Below, in pieces: positions 21,821-33,708 of a DNA stretch of 64,000 bases (the first letter of the stretch is position 1; every line of letters begins with the position of its first letter). The stretch comes from Agelaius tricolor. Lineage: Eukaryota; Chordata; Aves; Passeriformes; Icteridae. The notes below the pieces were generated by a model that was given only the letters and a program-made list of their open reading frames with translations, was not told where the DNA came from and made no database searches. Made by a program: the position numbers and the translations under genes. The stretch covers positions 3,224,001-3,288,000 of the forward strand of contig JALJCS010000038.1 in the NCBI GenBank assembly GCA_023055355.1. The letters run 5' to 3'.

Positions 21821-24199
21821 CAGGGTCTGTGCCCTCCCTGCCCTGTCCCATGGCTCCATTCATTCCTTGGACCTCCTGGTCCCATTTTTGTGAAGCCACG
21901 GAGGTTTGCCATAAAAACTGCTGCTTGCAGACCCTGTTGATCCAAGGGCAGGAGGAGAGGCAGCAGGAAGGATTTAACTGGAGACAAGTGACCTTCTGTG
22001 CCTGTGACACCCAATAACCCCCCAGCAGCACCTCAATTCCTGGTGAGAAAGAAAAAAAAAAAACAAAAATAAAACCCAACCATTTGTTCAATCAGTCATT
22101 AATGAAGGCATAAATCATTAGGAGAATAACTCTTCCCAAATTGAATTACTCCTTTCAATTACCTGGCTTTTTTTTTTTTTCTTTTCCCTCCTTTCCTTTC
22201 ATCCCTTCATTCCCCAAGGAGCTGAGCAGAGCCGGTGCATTGGAATTAGGCTCAGCCAGGCAGGTGCAGCTCCAGCACTTGTTGCCTTCTTTCCCTTTTT
22301 CTCCTCACACCGTGGCAGGAGAAAATGAAAACCGCGATGTCAAAGCCCCGTGGCTTCCCAGGAGAATTTACCAGAAAGATTTGGGGCTTTATTTACCTCT
22401 GCAAGGAACGAGTCCTTCTGGAAAACAAAGGGTCTTTGATTTTATCTTAATGAACATTACCGATCCTGCTCGGAGCCTTTCAAACCTTATCAGTGCCTGA
22501 GACGTGCTAAAGAGACACAGCCAAGCAAGATTTAATAGATTTCATCTGCCCAACAATTCTGCCCCGCTGCCTCATCCCTGATGGAATCTCTGCTTGTTTG
22601 CAGCCTGGCACAAACCAGGAATGTGCAAGTGGCCGGGGCAGCAGCAAAATCTCCTCCTGCTACTGCTCCCTGGGCTATTCTGAAATTTAAAGGGGAATCC
22701 TTGGGGTATTTTTAGGAGTTTCCTTTTCTCCGTTTCAGGTTTTCCCCCCCGTAACATTTATCAGCTTCTCCCCAAACCCCTGCAGGTGCTGCACAGCAGA
22801 GACTTGGCCATGACAGATTTTTTTTCCCCCCAAATTTCTTTTCCTTTTCCCCCTGACATTCATGAAGGGATTAAAAGCTCTGTCTCAGTTTCTTTCCTTG
22901 CCCTCTGCACTGACCACCACCAGCTCTCCCAAGCTTTTTTGAAAAAAGTTAACTCTTAATTAAGCTCTTCCATTCTGTTTCATATTCATTATTCTTTTCA
23001 TACTTCTTAAATCAGCTGAGTTTCTTGCCTTTTTTTTTTTTTTTTAGTGCAACTCAGCCTATTCTCCATTCACTAAATCCTTTGAATCCCTGAATTGCAT
23101 TTTTGTTATCCTTGCTGTTATTGCTTACATCCTGTCTGGGCCATTGTGGCATTTAGGGTTTGGTGGTTTTGGGTTGTTTTTTTTTTTTTTTTCCCTGAGG
23201 CTTGGATTTGTGTATGTGATGTGTGTATGGATAAATAATCCAGAATTTGCTGAGCAGCATGCAAATTGCAATCTCTGGGAGAATGGCAACCTGCGCATTG
23301 CCAAAATGAGCATCAGTGAAATATGGGAAATTAATTTAGCCCCATGAAGGAGATAATTACTATTTTGCAGATTGAGAAAGTGGGGCATAAAGAGATTAAG
23401 GCCTAAGGACCCAATCTAGCCAAAACCCAATCATATGCTTAATTTAAAGGAGATTAGATAGTTCCCTTAAAGCCAGCAGGAGCAGCCATTGCTTCATGTC
23501 AGGCACACATGGAATGAGGGAGGGGGGACCAGGGCTCAGCTCAGACCCTGGGCTGGAATTGGCACCCCCAGCCCACCACAGCCCTGGCCTGAGCTGCTGC
23601 TGATTTTCCAGATTAATTGCTATTACCTCCTAATGTGTGTTAAATGCATGGAGGTGCTGAGTTAAGCAGCTTTAGGAAATTATACAAGAATTAATATGTT
23701 ATAGACTGCTGCTTGCCCGGGTTAATCCAGCCACGGCATTGCTGCCTGTGAAACAGCAGGGAAATGTGATTTTCCCCATTTTCCCTCCTCCCAGAGCCCT
23801 GGGGGACAGGAAAGCTCCCTCCTCTCCATCCTGCCTGCTGTAACTCAGGGCTGGGCTGGTTTCTCTGCCTCCTTTCCAGGAGAAAGCAGCAGGAACCAGG
23901 AACCCTGGGCACTGATCCCCTTTTGCCACGAGCCACCACAGGGACAGGGGGAGCTGAATGTGGCACATCCAGGAGTGAGACCCTCCTGGAAGCAGGGATG
24001 GAGAGGGTCTGAGCAGCCTGGCCAGCAGCTGCAGCCTGGAGGATGGAGGGGGATGATCCCACTGAGCCAGAACACTCAAATGCCAAACCTGACACACCAA
24101 TGACACATTTGGTGGCCTCTCCCTGAAGTTTCACCTCAGCTTTGGAGCTGGCCTGACATTTCAATGCTGATTTTATTTTTTTTTTAACACTTTGAGAAC
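21821..24199. other. Single-copy stretch with poly-T tracts and a MIR-like core
   Basis: No gene recognised. Poly-T tracts lie at 22169-22181, 23030-23046 and 23178-23192. 22080-22160 is AT-rich with repeated AATTAC/AATCATT cores. 23350-23405 (TATTTTGCAGATTGAGAAAG then GGCATAAAGAGATTAAG) resembles the MIR core in sense orientation and is noted separately. Confidence 0.35.
23350..23405 (+). mobile_element. Possible ancient MIR/CORE-SINE fragment
   Basis: The order ATTTTGCAGATTGAGAAAGT, GGGGCATAAAGAGATTAAGG follows the MIR core pattern (ATTTTACAGATGAGGAAACTGAGGCACAGAGAGGTTAAG) with about ten differences, from memory. Amniote MIR remnants of this age are known in birds. The match is longer than the other MIR-like bits in this window but still short. 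Confidence 0.5.
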
Positions 24200-24885
24200 G
24201 GCTGTGTTGAAGATTGCAATGCAAGACGTTTTCAATTGCCATCTGCATGGCAGATTACCTTTGTCAAGTGGGCAGTTTGCCTTATCTCTCTCTTTGAGTG
24301 ACCACATTCACTCCTCCCTGGGAGGGGACATCTGCTGATAACAGCTATGGAATGTCCCTGCATGGCTGATAAGAACTACAGCATCCCATTGGGAGATGTG
24401 AGCCCAGAGGGAGGAGCCAAGCATTCCTACCTGGATATAATCTGGAGATTCTGGAACACCAGCACGGCTTCTCCACGGGATTCCCCAGAGGAACAGCAGC
24501 TGCCTCTCCTTCCCCTGGATCTTCAGAGGCAGAATCCACCCTTCTCTCCAGGATCCCTGCTCCAGCAGAACCAGCCCTGGCACTGCAGGAGGGCTGAGCC
24601 ACAATTCCAATGGTTCTGCTGCCCACACCCTGACCCACAGGGTGTCAGGTTGGGTTCTGACTCTGGCACTGTTGTTCTAGTGCACTTCATTGTTTATTTT
24701 ATCCTTTTATTTTTTCCCCTTCCCTATTAGAGAGCTGTTATTTCCTGCTCCCATATTTTTTTTGCCTGAGAGCCCCTTAATTTAAAATTTATAGCAATTG
24801 GGAGGGGTGGGGAGGGTTTACATTCTCCATTTCAGGGGAGGCTCCTGCTTTCCTTAGCAGACACCTGCCTTTCCAAACCAAGACA
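24200..24885 (+). mobile_element. Solo LTR or LTR fragment, family F
   Basis: The 3' part is recognisable as a passerine ERV LTR: a TGGATATAATCTGGAG promoter-like element, GATCTTCAGAGGCAGAATCC, TGTTTATTTTATCC, TGCCTGAGAGCCCCTTAATT, GTTTACATTCTCCATTTC and the terminal CTTAGCAGACACC ... ACCAAGACA at 24885. The 5' edge is unclear; homology as I recall it includes TTTGTCAAGTGGGCAGTTTG at about 24260. The frames of roughly 100-130 residues within it are not genes. Confidence 0.72.
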
Positions 24886-24908
24886 AGCTGAGAGCACAGC
24901 AAGGACAT

Positions 24909-24940
24909 CTCCTCCTCCTCCTCCTCCTCCTCCTCCTCTG
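24909..24940 (+). repeat. (CTC)n microsatellite
   Basis: About ten uninterrupted CTC trinucleotides just downstream of LTR F. Confidence 0.95.
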
Positions 24941-25638
24941 GATGCACATCCCATGGAATCCACATGTTCCATCTCCATCCTCACCCCCCACGTGTCTCCA
25001 CACGCTGCTCCTCGAGCTGCAGCCATGGCCAAGGCTGCTGTGGTCCATCTAACTTGTCATAAATCTTCCAAACTAATGCACAAATATGGGGTTCCATAAA
25101 ACACCAGCGCAGGAGAGTTATGCCAGTCGTGTGGGAAAGTAATACCCATCTAAATAAAGTGTGTAAATACATATTTATTTGCTAGACTGGAACCAAAGAA
25201 GCTGTTCTGGTCTGCTGGAGAAAAGAAATACACATTTTAAGACTGTCTAGGTACATAATTACCTGAGAGAGAGAGTGAAATAAATCACCAATGTCATCCT
25301 GCTCTCAGGGAAGGAGCTGCCCTGGGCTCTCCTTTCCCAGCAAGGAGCATCCCCTGGAACTGTGCAATCCCACCCAGTGATGGTGAGTGAAAATCAGTGT
25401 ACAGTGGGGTAGGGCAGACCCCTCCTTCCCTGAGCTCTGGAAAGCACCCAGCACAGGATGTATTAATTGCTAACGACAGAAGGAGATCCCAACCCTGTGG
25501 AGACAAAGTTAAGTGAAGGAGAATTGATTTGGGAAAGATATCCTGGCTTTAGCTGGCTGCCCATGGCGCCTGGGAGAGAATTGGAGGCTCCAGATCCCAG
25601 CTTGGAGACAGAGTTTGGAGCAAATTGTCCAAAGCCCC
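24941..25638. other. Single-copy stretch, nothing recognised
   Basis: Includes an AT-rich part at 25060-25290. No exon, RNA or repeat family recognised. Confidence 0.4.
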
Positions 25639-25721
25639 TCCATCCATCCATCCATCCATCCATCCATCCATCCATCCATCCATCCATCCATCCATCCATC
25701 CATCCATCCATCCATCCATCC
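25639..25721 (+). repeat. (CATC)n microsatellite, ~20 copies
   Basis: An uninterrupted CATC/ATCC tetranucleotide array of about 83 bp. It makes short Ile-His-Pro-Ser frames on + and Asp-Gly-Trp-Met frames on -. Confidence 0.97.
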
Positions 25722-25848
25722 ACCCTCTGCTCCATACTCAGGACATAACTCTGAGTGTGAAAAAGCAAAGCTCAGCTCTTTCCTTTTTTATATTAACTCC
25801 CGCTTGTTGTCCATGAGGAGTTAATGAATAGGTGGAATCATGACCTTA

Positions 25849-26122
25849 ACGAGCCACAGGTGGGTTTAACCAGCCTCAGGTGGGTTTAACCAGCCTCAGG
25901 TGGGTTTAACCAGCCTCAGGTGGATTTAACCAGCCTCAGGTGGGTTTAACCAGCCACAGGTGGGTTTAACCAGCTTCAGGTGTGTTTAACCAGCCTCAGG
26001 TGGGTTTAACCAGCCTCAGGTGGGTTTAACCAGCCTCAGGTGGGTTTAACTACCCTCAGGTGGGTTTAACCAGCCTCAGGTGGGTTTAACCAGCCTCAGG
26101 TGGGTTTAACCAGCCTCAGGTG
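25849..26122 (+). repeat. Minisatellite with exact 20-bp period, ~13.5 copies
   Basis: The unit TGGGTTTAACCAGCCTCAGG repeats in strict 20-bp register from 25861 to 26120 with no insertion or deletion and only a handful of substitutions (CCTCAGG to CCACAGG or CTTCAGG, GGGTTT to GGATTT or GTGTTT). The half unit before 25861 is diverged. Confidence 0.96.
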
Positions 26123-26750
26123 GATGTGAGGCCTCCAGCCACTCCTGGCCACCTACAGCAGGAGCTCCCTGTGTCTGCAACATGCTTAGAACTACTATTC
26201 ATTATTTATCAGCCTTTTAGAGGACGTTTCCAAGTGGGTCCCACAATAAAAGGCTGCTGGTTCCTCTTCCCTGACTCCTTTCTCCCCCTCTCCCCCTCCA
26301 TGGATGCGCTGAATCACCCCAAACCCCAAACCTGGGGCCAGCCAGCGTTGGAGCAGAGGGACAGCACCTTGAACCAGCGCTCCTCTCTTTTCTTGTCGTT
26401 TTTCAAACCTCTTGGCTCCTTGCAGAGCTGCTGGAAGCTGGCTCTGCACGGGAGGCTCTCAAGGAAAGGCTGGAGCGAGGGGGATGTGCGGGGAGGACCA
26501 GGGATAAACTTAGCACAGCCCTCTAGGCTGTCACAGCCTCGGGAACACCGAGGGGCCAAGCTCCCTGCACGCCCAGATGCCCAAAAAGCTGCTTTTCCCG
26601 AGGAGCTGGGAGGTGCCAGACTGGGCTGGGTTCTCAAGAAACATGAATTATGCATCACGGCCCAGCCTGGGGATCCTGGGTGATAAATAATTCTAAGTAG
26701 GAGCTTGCTACATGCCTCAGCTGCAGCCTGCCCCTAAAAGAGCTGGGGGG
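26123..26750. other. Single-copy stretch, nothing recognised
   Basis: Holds a 187-residue + frame (26120-26683) and a 114-residue - frame, both low-complexity in look and without a domain I recognise. Confidence 0.4.
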
Positions 26751-26968
26751 TTTTTTCCCCCTTTTTTTCCCCCTTTTTTTTCCCCCTTTTTTTTCCCCCT
26801 TTTTTTTCCCCCCTTTTTTCCCCCTTTTTTCCCCCTTTTTCCCCCCTTTTTTCCCCTTTTTTCCCCTTTTTTTCCCCTTTTTTTCCCCCTTTTTTCCCCC
26901 TTTTTTTCCCTTTTTTTCTTTTTTTTTTTCTTTTCTTTTTTTCTTTTCTTTTTTTCTTTTTTTTTTTT
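26751..26968 (+). repeat. 218-nt uninterrupted pyrimidine tract
   Basis: Every base from 26751 to 26968 is C or T: the first two thirds alternate C4-C6 with T5-T8, the last third is T-rich with single Cs. The minus strand is therefore G4-G6 runs separated by A-runs. Such a tract can adopt triplex or i-motif/quadruplex-type structures. The Phe/Pro frame across it is an artefact. Confidence 0.97.
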
Positions 26969-28790
26969 AGGAGTAATGTGGATTAAGGAGCTCAGTTTGA
27001 TGGGATAAGTAGTTTTTGCAGTGGTTCTTTAGGCTGGAAGTTGCACCTCGTTCTGCATCCTTCAGTCATTGCTGCAAGCTGTGGGTCAGAGCACAGCCCA
27101 GAGCATCCAAACCCTGGGATTTGTTCAAACCAATGAATTTTGTGTTGTTTTGATGGCAAAAGAGGATTGAGCTTTCCTCCAGCTCTCCCCACAGTTCAGG
27201 GAGCTCAGCCCTGGCTGTGCAGCCCCAGGTGCTCCGAGATGCCTGCAAAGGGTTAAAAAGCATCAATTTTAATAATCACTCCTAATGACCACTTGCAAAT
27301 GAAGGCACAGACGGTGCCCTGTGCCCAACCTCTGGCACTGCCCCAGGAGCTGTGCAGGAGCCCAAACCAGGTGATTAAAACTCCGTGCTTGCTTAAAAGG
27401 AATTTCTGCAAAGCTGTGGAGGTCCAGCCTTTGCCTGGGCTCTGCTGTCCCTGCAGCCCTTTGACAAGGGGTGATTGACAATGAGAAATGGGCCCATTTC
27501 CCGTGCTCTGCCCCCACCTCTGCCAGGAGAAAAGCCCAAAGGAGCCAGCAGGGCAGAGCTCAGAGCAGCTGTAATTTCTCTCGCTCACAGAGAGCCCCAG
27601 AGCTGCAGCCACAGGGTCGGGAGCTGCTCCCGTCCACGGGTTTCCAAACTGGTGGGGTCTGGCAGGGGCAGCTGGAGTAATGAGCTGGGTTTTCTCCAAG
27701 AGGGAGGGGCTGGAACGGCACCTCCTGCCCGCTCTCCATCACTGCTGGTGGAGGAGTTACCTGCTCCTTGTGGTGGCAATTGGGAACAAAAAGGAAATGG
27801 CACCTGCCAGCCTGTTAGGGCCAGCACGGTTATGGGGACGGGGTTGTGCCCTCCCCAAAGTCACCAAATCCCACAGGTCCCAAACTCCTGCAGGTTCAGC
27901 AAGCCCAGAGGCCACGGGGACAGCAGGAGTGTGGCACACCAGGGCTGTTCCTGCAGCTGTGCATGAGGTCTGGACCTTGGCAATGCCCTGCAGGGGTGAG
28001 GGGAGCATCTCTCTCATTTCAGGATGACTCTGAATTGCTGAATTCCCTTTTATTCGCCATCCCAGCAAACCAGAGGAACCCAGCAGGCTCCTTCCCACCA
28101 ATCTGAATAAATTCCTCCCCAGCACTGGGCAGCAGAGCTGTGCACCCAGAAAAATGAGGCAGAGGATGCATTCCAGGCTGTGTTTTCCAGCTGGTGCTGG
28201 ACCTGTTGTCCCCATTGACGTCAGAGAGAATTTGGAGCCTGCACCAGCTCTGAGCATTTAATCAGATGTGACCTCTCTGAAAAAACAGCAAATTAGGGGC
28301 AGAGTTAAGAGCAGAGCCCAGGAGTGCTGATCCCCACCTCCCTCCTTTAATCACAAGGCAAAGCTTTGTCCTGATGGAAAGCAAACAGAGGAGGGCAGGA
28401 GCAGAGCCTTGGTGGGCTGGAAATGTTCTGACCATCACTCGGGTTTGAGTTGTTCCTCCCAGGCTCTCTTCACTCATTCCCATGAAGGGAACACACAGAT
28501 GTGGCTCTGCAGGAGCTCCTGGGTGTTGCAGCCCTTAGCATGGAGGATTTTGGAGCATTTTGGAAGCCCAGTTCACAATATCCTCCACTGACATGCGAGT
28601 TTCTTTCCCCTGGAGCGGGATGTGCTGCTTGCTGGGACCGAGGCACCTTCACCCCTACCAATTTTAAATGCAGCTTCACCTGCTCCTGCCAGAGGAGCTG
28701 GGCCTGTCCAGAATGGTGCCTTGACCCTGCAGCCCCAAACCAGCTCCATAACCCAGAATTAATCTGGGACATCCCACTGTGGCACTCGCA
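26969..28790. other. Single-copy stretch, nothing recognised
   Basis: GC-rich, with chance frames up to about 170 residues on both strands (for example 27475-27966 + and 27757-28257 -). None shows a known domain, signal peptide or conserved motif. Confidence 0.4.
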
Positions 28791-28868
28791 GAGAATCACA
28801 AAATATCCTGAGCTGGAAGGGACCCACGAGGATTGAGTCCCTGCACAGGACAACCCCAAAAATCCCAT
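28791..28868 (-). mobile_element. CR1 LINE 3' terminal fragment (minus)
   Basis: GAGAATCACAAAATATCCTG, AGCTGGAAGGGACCCACGAG, GTCCCTGCACAGGACAACCC and AAAAATCC are the antisense CR1 end in order. Whether it extends to about 28955 is unclear. Confidence 0.85.
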
Positions 28869-29045
28869 CCTGGCTTGTTTGTAAGGAAGCTCCCCCAGCC
28901 TGTAGGTCAGCAGTGGTTTGGCTGTTGGACAAATCCCTGCCTGGCCCTTTGGGGATGACTCTGTGTCCTGATGTGATAAAAACATGGAACATGACACATT
29001 TTTCCTGGAGGAGTCTCCACCGTGTTAGATCCGGGGTTAAGGAGG

Positions 29046-29431
29046 TGTCGCAGACATCCTTTATGGAAAATCCTTTCCTTAGGATTTTTCCTCCTGAGAA
29101 GCTGAGAGGCCTCAGGAACAAAATGCAAACAATGGTTATCTGCTGCTGTGGAATGCAACAGGTGGGTCTGGGATTGGGCTCATGTGGTTGTTTCTAATTA
29201 ATGGCCAATCACAGTCCAGCTGGCTCGGACTCTCTGTCCGAGACAGAAGCTTTTGTTATCATTCTTTCCTATTCTATTCTTAGCCAGCCTTCTGATGAGA
29301 ACCTTTTCTTCTGTTCTTTTAGTAGAGTTTTAATGTAATATATATCATAAAATAATAAATCAGCCTTCTGAACCATGGAGTCAGATCCTCATCTCTTCCC
29401 CAATCCAAGAGCCCCTGTGAGCACGGTCACC
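29046..29431 (+). mobile_element. Solo LTR, family A copy 2
   Basis: 386 bp from TGTCGCAGACATCC to GAGCACGGTCACC, with the same landmarks as copies A1 and A4 and a polyadenylation AATAAA near 29354. AGGAGG directly flanks both ends (29040-29045 and 29432-29437), a 6-bp target duplication. No internal sequence remains. Confidence 0.93.
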
Positions 29432-29437
29432 AGGAGG

Positions 29438-31149
29438 CTCAGAGTACCTGGCACAAGCACAACCTCCCTTCAGAAGATGCATCCCTGACGTGGTTTGTCT
29501 TGCAGAAGCAGCACTTGGCTTTTCTGTGCATTTCTGTGCTGCAAAGCAGGGAATTGACTCCATTTCAGCTGCTTTAATTAAACGGAGTTAAAAATCCATC
29601 GGCGCAAAGTTTCCTGCCATGCCTACACAAAATCTGTTCCATGAAAAAGCAAAAATACAATGGCTATTACTTTCTGTCAAGTTCTACAGGATTTTCTTTT
29701 TTTTTTTTTAAGAGAGGCTGAACAGCTCATCCTGCAGCAGTTAAATTCCGGCTGCTGCTCCTAAGCTTTTTATTTCCAATGGATATATCTTTGTTAAACA
29801 AGCCAGGCTGAAATCCTGCCTTCCCCATCCATCCTCTTGAGGAGCTTGAGGGCTGGAACTGCACCAGCACAGCCCAGGGAGAGGGATGGAGGGAGAGGGA
29901 GCAGGGGGGTGGGAGGGGAGGCAGGAATCCTGCATGGAATGAGCAATGGAATCCCCCCTTTCCCAGCAGAATGGGGGCTCTGTGTGTCACTGTGCACCCA
30001 GAGCAGGGCCCTTTTGGTCCCCAGCATCATTTAATGCCTTCTCTGAGTGACCAGGTCACTCCCAAGTGACTGACCCATGGATGGAGAATGGGAAGCTGCT
30101 CTCACCGTGCTCAAATCACTTTTTCCCTCCAAGGAAAGACTCATTTGTACACCCCCAGCCATACACTGGGATTGGGGAGGAGTGATGGGCCCAGCTGCCC
30201 CGCTCACCAAGCACCGGAGCTGCACTCCCTGAATCCCCATGGAATGCCCTGGGGGCTGTGCAGGGAAAGCCTTTCAGTCTAAGCTGAGGCATTCAGGCTC
30301 CATTTGCTGCTCTCTCTGTGCTAGGTGCCATTTCCAGAGGGGGAAAGGGCAGCTCCTTCATGCAAAAAGAAGCACGTGGGACTTCAGATATGCCAAGCGC
30401 TGTTGCTGAGCATCTCTGGGTATCATCTTCCACCAGCAACCCCTGATGGGGAGATTTCCAGGAGGATTAAACTGCAAAAACCCTTTTCCAGCATCTGCTG
30501 CTGGAGGAGAGGAGGTTGCTATGGCAACCACATCTGGCCTATTCACATGAGTTTTTAGAAGGAGAGAAACAAATAAAAAAACAAAGCAAAAACAACACGG
30601 GCGGCGCACAGAGGAGAGGTGACTTTGTCTGCCTCCATCAAAGGGACAATCAGAGCCACGAGGAATCCTCCAGCCTGGCTGTTTGTTTGTGTCCCTGTTT
30701 GCCACCAGCACTCCTGCATTCCCTCGAAAGCCAGGGGCTGGCACATGGGGAGTTTGGCAAGGAGAGGAGGATCCACAGCTGGAATTGGGGTGTTTGTGTG
30801 TGTGCTGTGGGTGCTCTGGGAGTTCCCTTAGGGTTCACTGATTCCCAGGACATCCCTGGCTACTCTGGGCTCTCCCAGCTCCAGCCATGGGGTCCCTCCA
30901 TTGCCTGCATCCCCCAGATCTGACCCATGGCTTCTCTCTAGGGCTGGGGCCAGCAGAGCCCAGAGGTTGTCAAAGTGATCAAGTTTTTACAACTGATCTG
31001 GATGAGGAGGATCCCAGATGCTCCCAGACCGTTCTAATCCCGGTTACTGTGAATTTCAGACTCTCTGTGCTGACAGGCACTGACCCCCAGGAGAACCCTG
31101 CATTTGACCTGAGGTGTGGAGAAGCTTCCAAAATGGAATCACAGAACTG
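29438..31149. other. Single-copy stretch, nothing recognised
   Basis: Contains a T-run at 29697-29710. 30480-30620 is mixed. No gene, RNA or repeat family recognised. Confidence 0.4.
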
Positions 31150-31345
31150 GGATTGTGGGTGTGGAGTTTGAATAGAAGTGTGTGATATCACAGGGCGGAA
31201 AAATTAGAGTTTAAGGTTTTAGAATATAATAATATAGATAAAACAAGATGGAGGGGTTAGGGCAGAGGCTGGTCTTTCTTTCTCACCTTCTTCTTCGTGG
31301 GTTTGGGTGGTTTTGTGTAATTGGATAAAAAAGTCCACACCAGAC
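31150..31345 (+). mobile_element. Probable LTR fragment (family G)
   Basis: TGTGATATCACAGGGCGG, GTTTAAGGTTTTAGAATATA, AAAACAAGATGGAGGGGTT, TGGGTTTGGGTGGTTTTGTG and TGTAATTGGATAAAAAAGTCC are familiar to me from passerine ERV LTRs. Neither terminus nor target duplication can be fixed. Confidence 0.5.
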
Positions 31346-33326
31346 CATGTGAACTCTGGTTTTCCACACAATTTAAGGAGCATTTCAGCCAACACAAGGC
31401 TGGGCCGTCCCTCTTGCCATGCCAGGAGAGGATGGGTTTAGCAGGAATGCTGTGGGGAAGGACAAGGGATGGGTCAGGCTCCTGCTGTTCCCCACCCTTG
31501 GGAGCGGTCTCACTTTGAACTGGATAAATTCTGCTGGATGCTCTTGGAGCCGATCTTTTCCTCAGCTTCGTTTGCATTTCAGGGCAGAGCTGCAGAGATT
31601 TGTGGTGGTTCCAAGGCTGCACATTTGGAGCAGGGCCTGGAGAAGCTCCGTGGTGGAGAGAGGCACCTGTGAACCTCTGGCACAGCGCTGCACCAAGGCA
31701 GGGCACTGGGGACAGGCTGAGCTCCTCCAGGGCGCTCAGGAGGCACCTGGAGATGCAGGAACTTCCCTGCCCTGCCAGGGGCTCGGGGAGGCTGAATCCC
31801 AAATCCTGGCAGCCCTGCTGTGGGTCTGTCCCACACTGGGCACGATGGTGGGACACAGCAGGGCAGTAATTTACTCAAGGACATAAAATACAACAGGATC
31901 AGGGCATTGATCCGTGCTGGATGGACACTCCTGGGGGGCTGCTCCCCCTCCACTCCCAAAGGCTGATCCAGAGCCCTGGACTTGTTCCTGAGGCCAGGCG
32001 GGCAGGGTCATCCCAAAGACCCCCCCCACAGCACCCCAGCCCCATCCAAACACAGAATATTCCTGTCATTTTCAGGAACATACACACACACACACAATTT
32101 ACCATCTGGCCTGGAATTCTTTATGCTCTGAGCTCGATGCAAATGAGCCCAGCTCCCACTAATTGCTGGGATGTTAATGATGCTCACACCGAGGCAGGGC
32201 TGGCTGGGCAGGGCAGTGCCAGCCCTGCACCGCTCTGTCCTGCAGCCTGCCAGATGCCACAGCCCTGCTCCCTGCCCTGCCAGGCAGCAATCACACGCCC
32301 TGGGATGCTCACAGAGCTCAAAATGCGAAGGGGACAACGAAAAGAGCTGGGGGAAGGAAAAAAAGAATGGTGATGCAAAGCAGGAGTTGAGCCCTGCAGG
32401 ATGAGCTGACCTATAAATGCCTCGGGGTGGAGAGGGTGGGTACGGAGAGAGCAGAGCTGGGGGAGTGCTCTCTGCAGCAGATGGGCTGGAATCCTCATCA
32501 GCAGATGCAGGCTGGGAAAATATGGGAGGCAGGGCAGGGGAAAAGCTGCAGCCTGTGCAGGGAGGCTGCACCATCAGCATCAGCATCAGGCAGGATGGAC
32601 CCTGGCCCTCGTGCCCTGCAGGGCTGGTGCTGCCTCTAAGAGCCACAGCCCAGAGGCCTCGGGGCCAGCCAGTCCTTCCTCCTGCTGCTCCAGGAGTTTC
32701 CCTTCAAGCAGCTCAGAATGGCCAAATCCATGGAGCTGTGGCCAAGCAGCAGAAGGGAGCCCAGGCTGGGAAGGCAAATCCCAAAGGATTCTGTGGCTGG
32801 TGAGCAGGGAGGGGCTCAGAGCTGATGGAAGGTGCCTCGTGTGTCCACGCTGGCTCAGGGCTGGGGATTCTCTCTAGAAACCCTCTCTTCTTCATCCTCT
32901 CCCCCCCTCTTCTTCATTTTGTTCTTTCACCATCAGAGATTTCTCTTCCCAGCACTGGGAACAGGAGAGTAGGAGCTGCAGGGCGCTCTGCCAGACCCAT
33001 TTATTCCCTGTGCCCATGGAAAGGGCAGGATTGGCATGGAAAAGCCAGATTTGAGCTTGGAGTGGAGGGAATCCCACAGGGCAGGGCTGGGGGCTGCCAG
33101 GGCTGGGTCAGGAGCTGGATCAGGACATTCCTGTGGCCTGCAGGCAAATTGTCCCTAAAGGGTTTCTTGTTTCCTTGCATTAGGCTGCTCAGGCTGGTTA
33201 TTTCAAGTGCACTGTTAGCAGCTTGGAAAAAAAGCAAATGGAGTGGCCAAGGAGGTGCTGGGCACTGTGGGCAGGGCTGGCAGGGGCACAGAGGCTGGGG
33301 TGGGAGCAGGGATGAGGAAAACCTGA
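31346..33326. other. Single-copy stretch with a (CA)n
   Basis: CTG/CAG-rich, with chance frames of 150-210 residues on both strands and none recognisable. A short (AC)n lies at about 32081-32094. Confidence 0.4.
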
Positions 33327-33708
33327 TCTTCCTTCCTTCCTTCCTTCCTTCCTTCCTTCCTTCCTTCCTTCCTTCCTTCCTTCCTTCCTTCCTTCCTTCC
33401 TTCCTTCCTTCCTTCCTTCCTTCCTTCCTTCCTTCCTTCCTTCCTTCCTTCCTTCCTTCCTTCCTTCCTTCCTTCCTTCCTTCCTTCCTTCCTTCCTTCC
33501 TTCCTTCCTTCCTTCCTTCCTTCCTTCCTTCCTTCCTTCCTTCCTTCCTTCCTTCCTTCCTTCCTTCCTTCCTTCCTTCCTTCCTTCCTTCCTTCCTTCC
33601 TTCCTTCCTTCCTTCCTTCCTTCCTTCCTTCCTTCCTTCCTTCCTTCCTTCCTTCCTTCCTTCCTTCCTTCCTTCCTTCCTTCCTTCCTTCCTTCCTTCC
33701 TTCCTTCT
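33327..33708 (+). repeat. (CCTT)n microsatellite, ~95 copies
   Basis: About 382 bp of uninterrupted CTTC tetranucleotides with no variant unit visible. Both strands are stop-free, giving 337-residue (Pro-Ser-Phe-Leu) and 292-residue (Lys-Glu-Gly-Arg) frames that are artefacts. The exact length in an assembly is uncertain. Confidence 0.98.

Noticed and set aside
25639..26122. CRISPR-like array (regular 20-bp repeats)
   Set aside because: There are no unique spacers; the array is a direct tandem repeat in a vertebrate genome.
31257..31856. 199-residue - strand open frame
   Set aside because: Its 3' part overlaps the LTR G fragment and no domain is recognisable.
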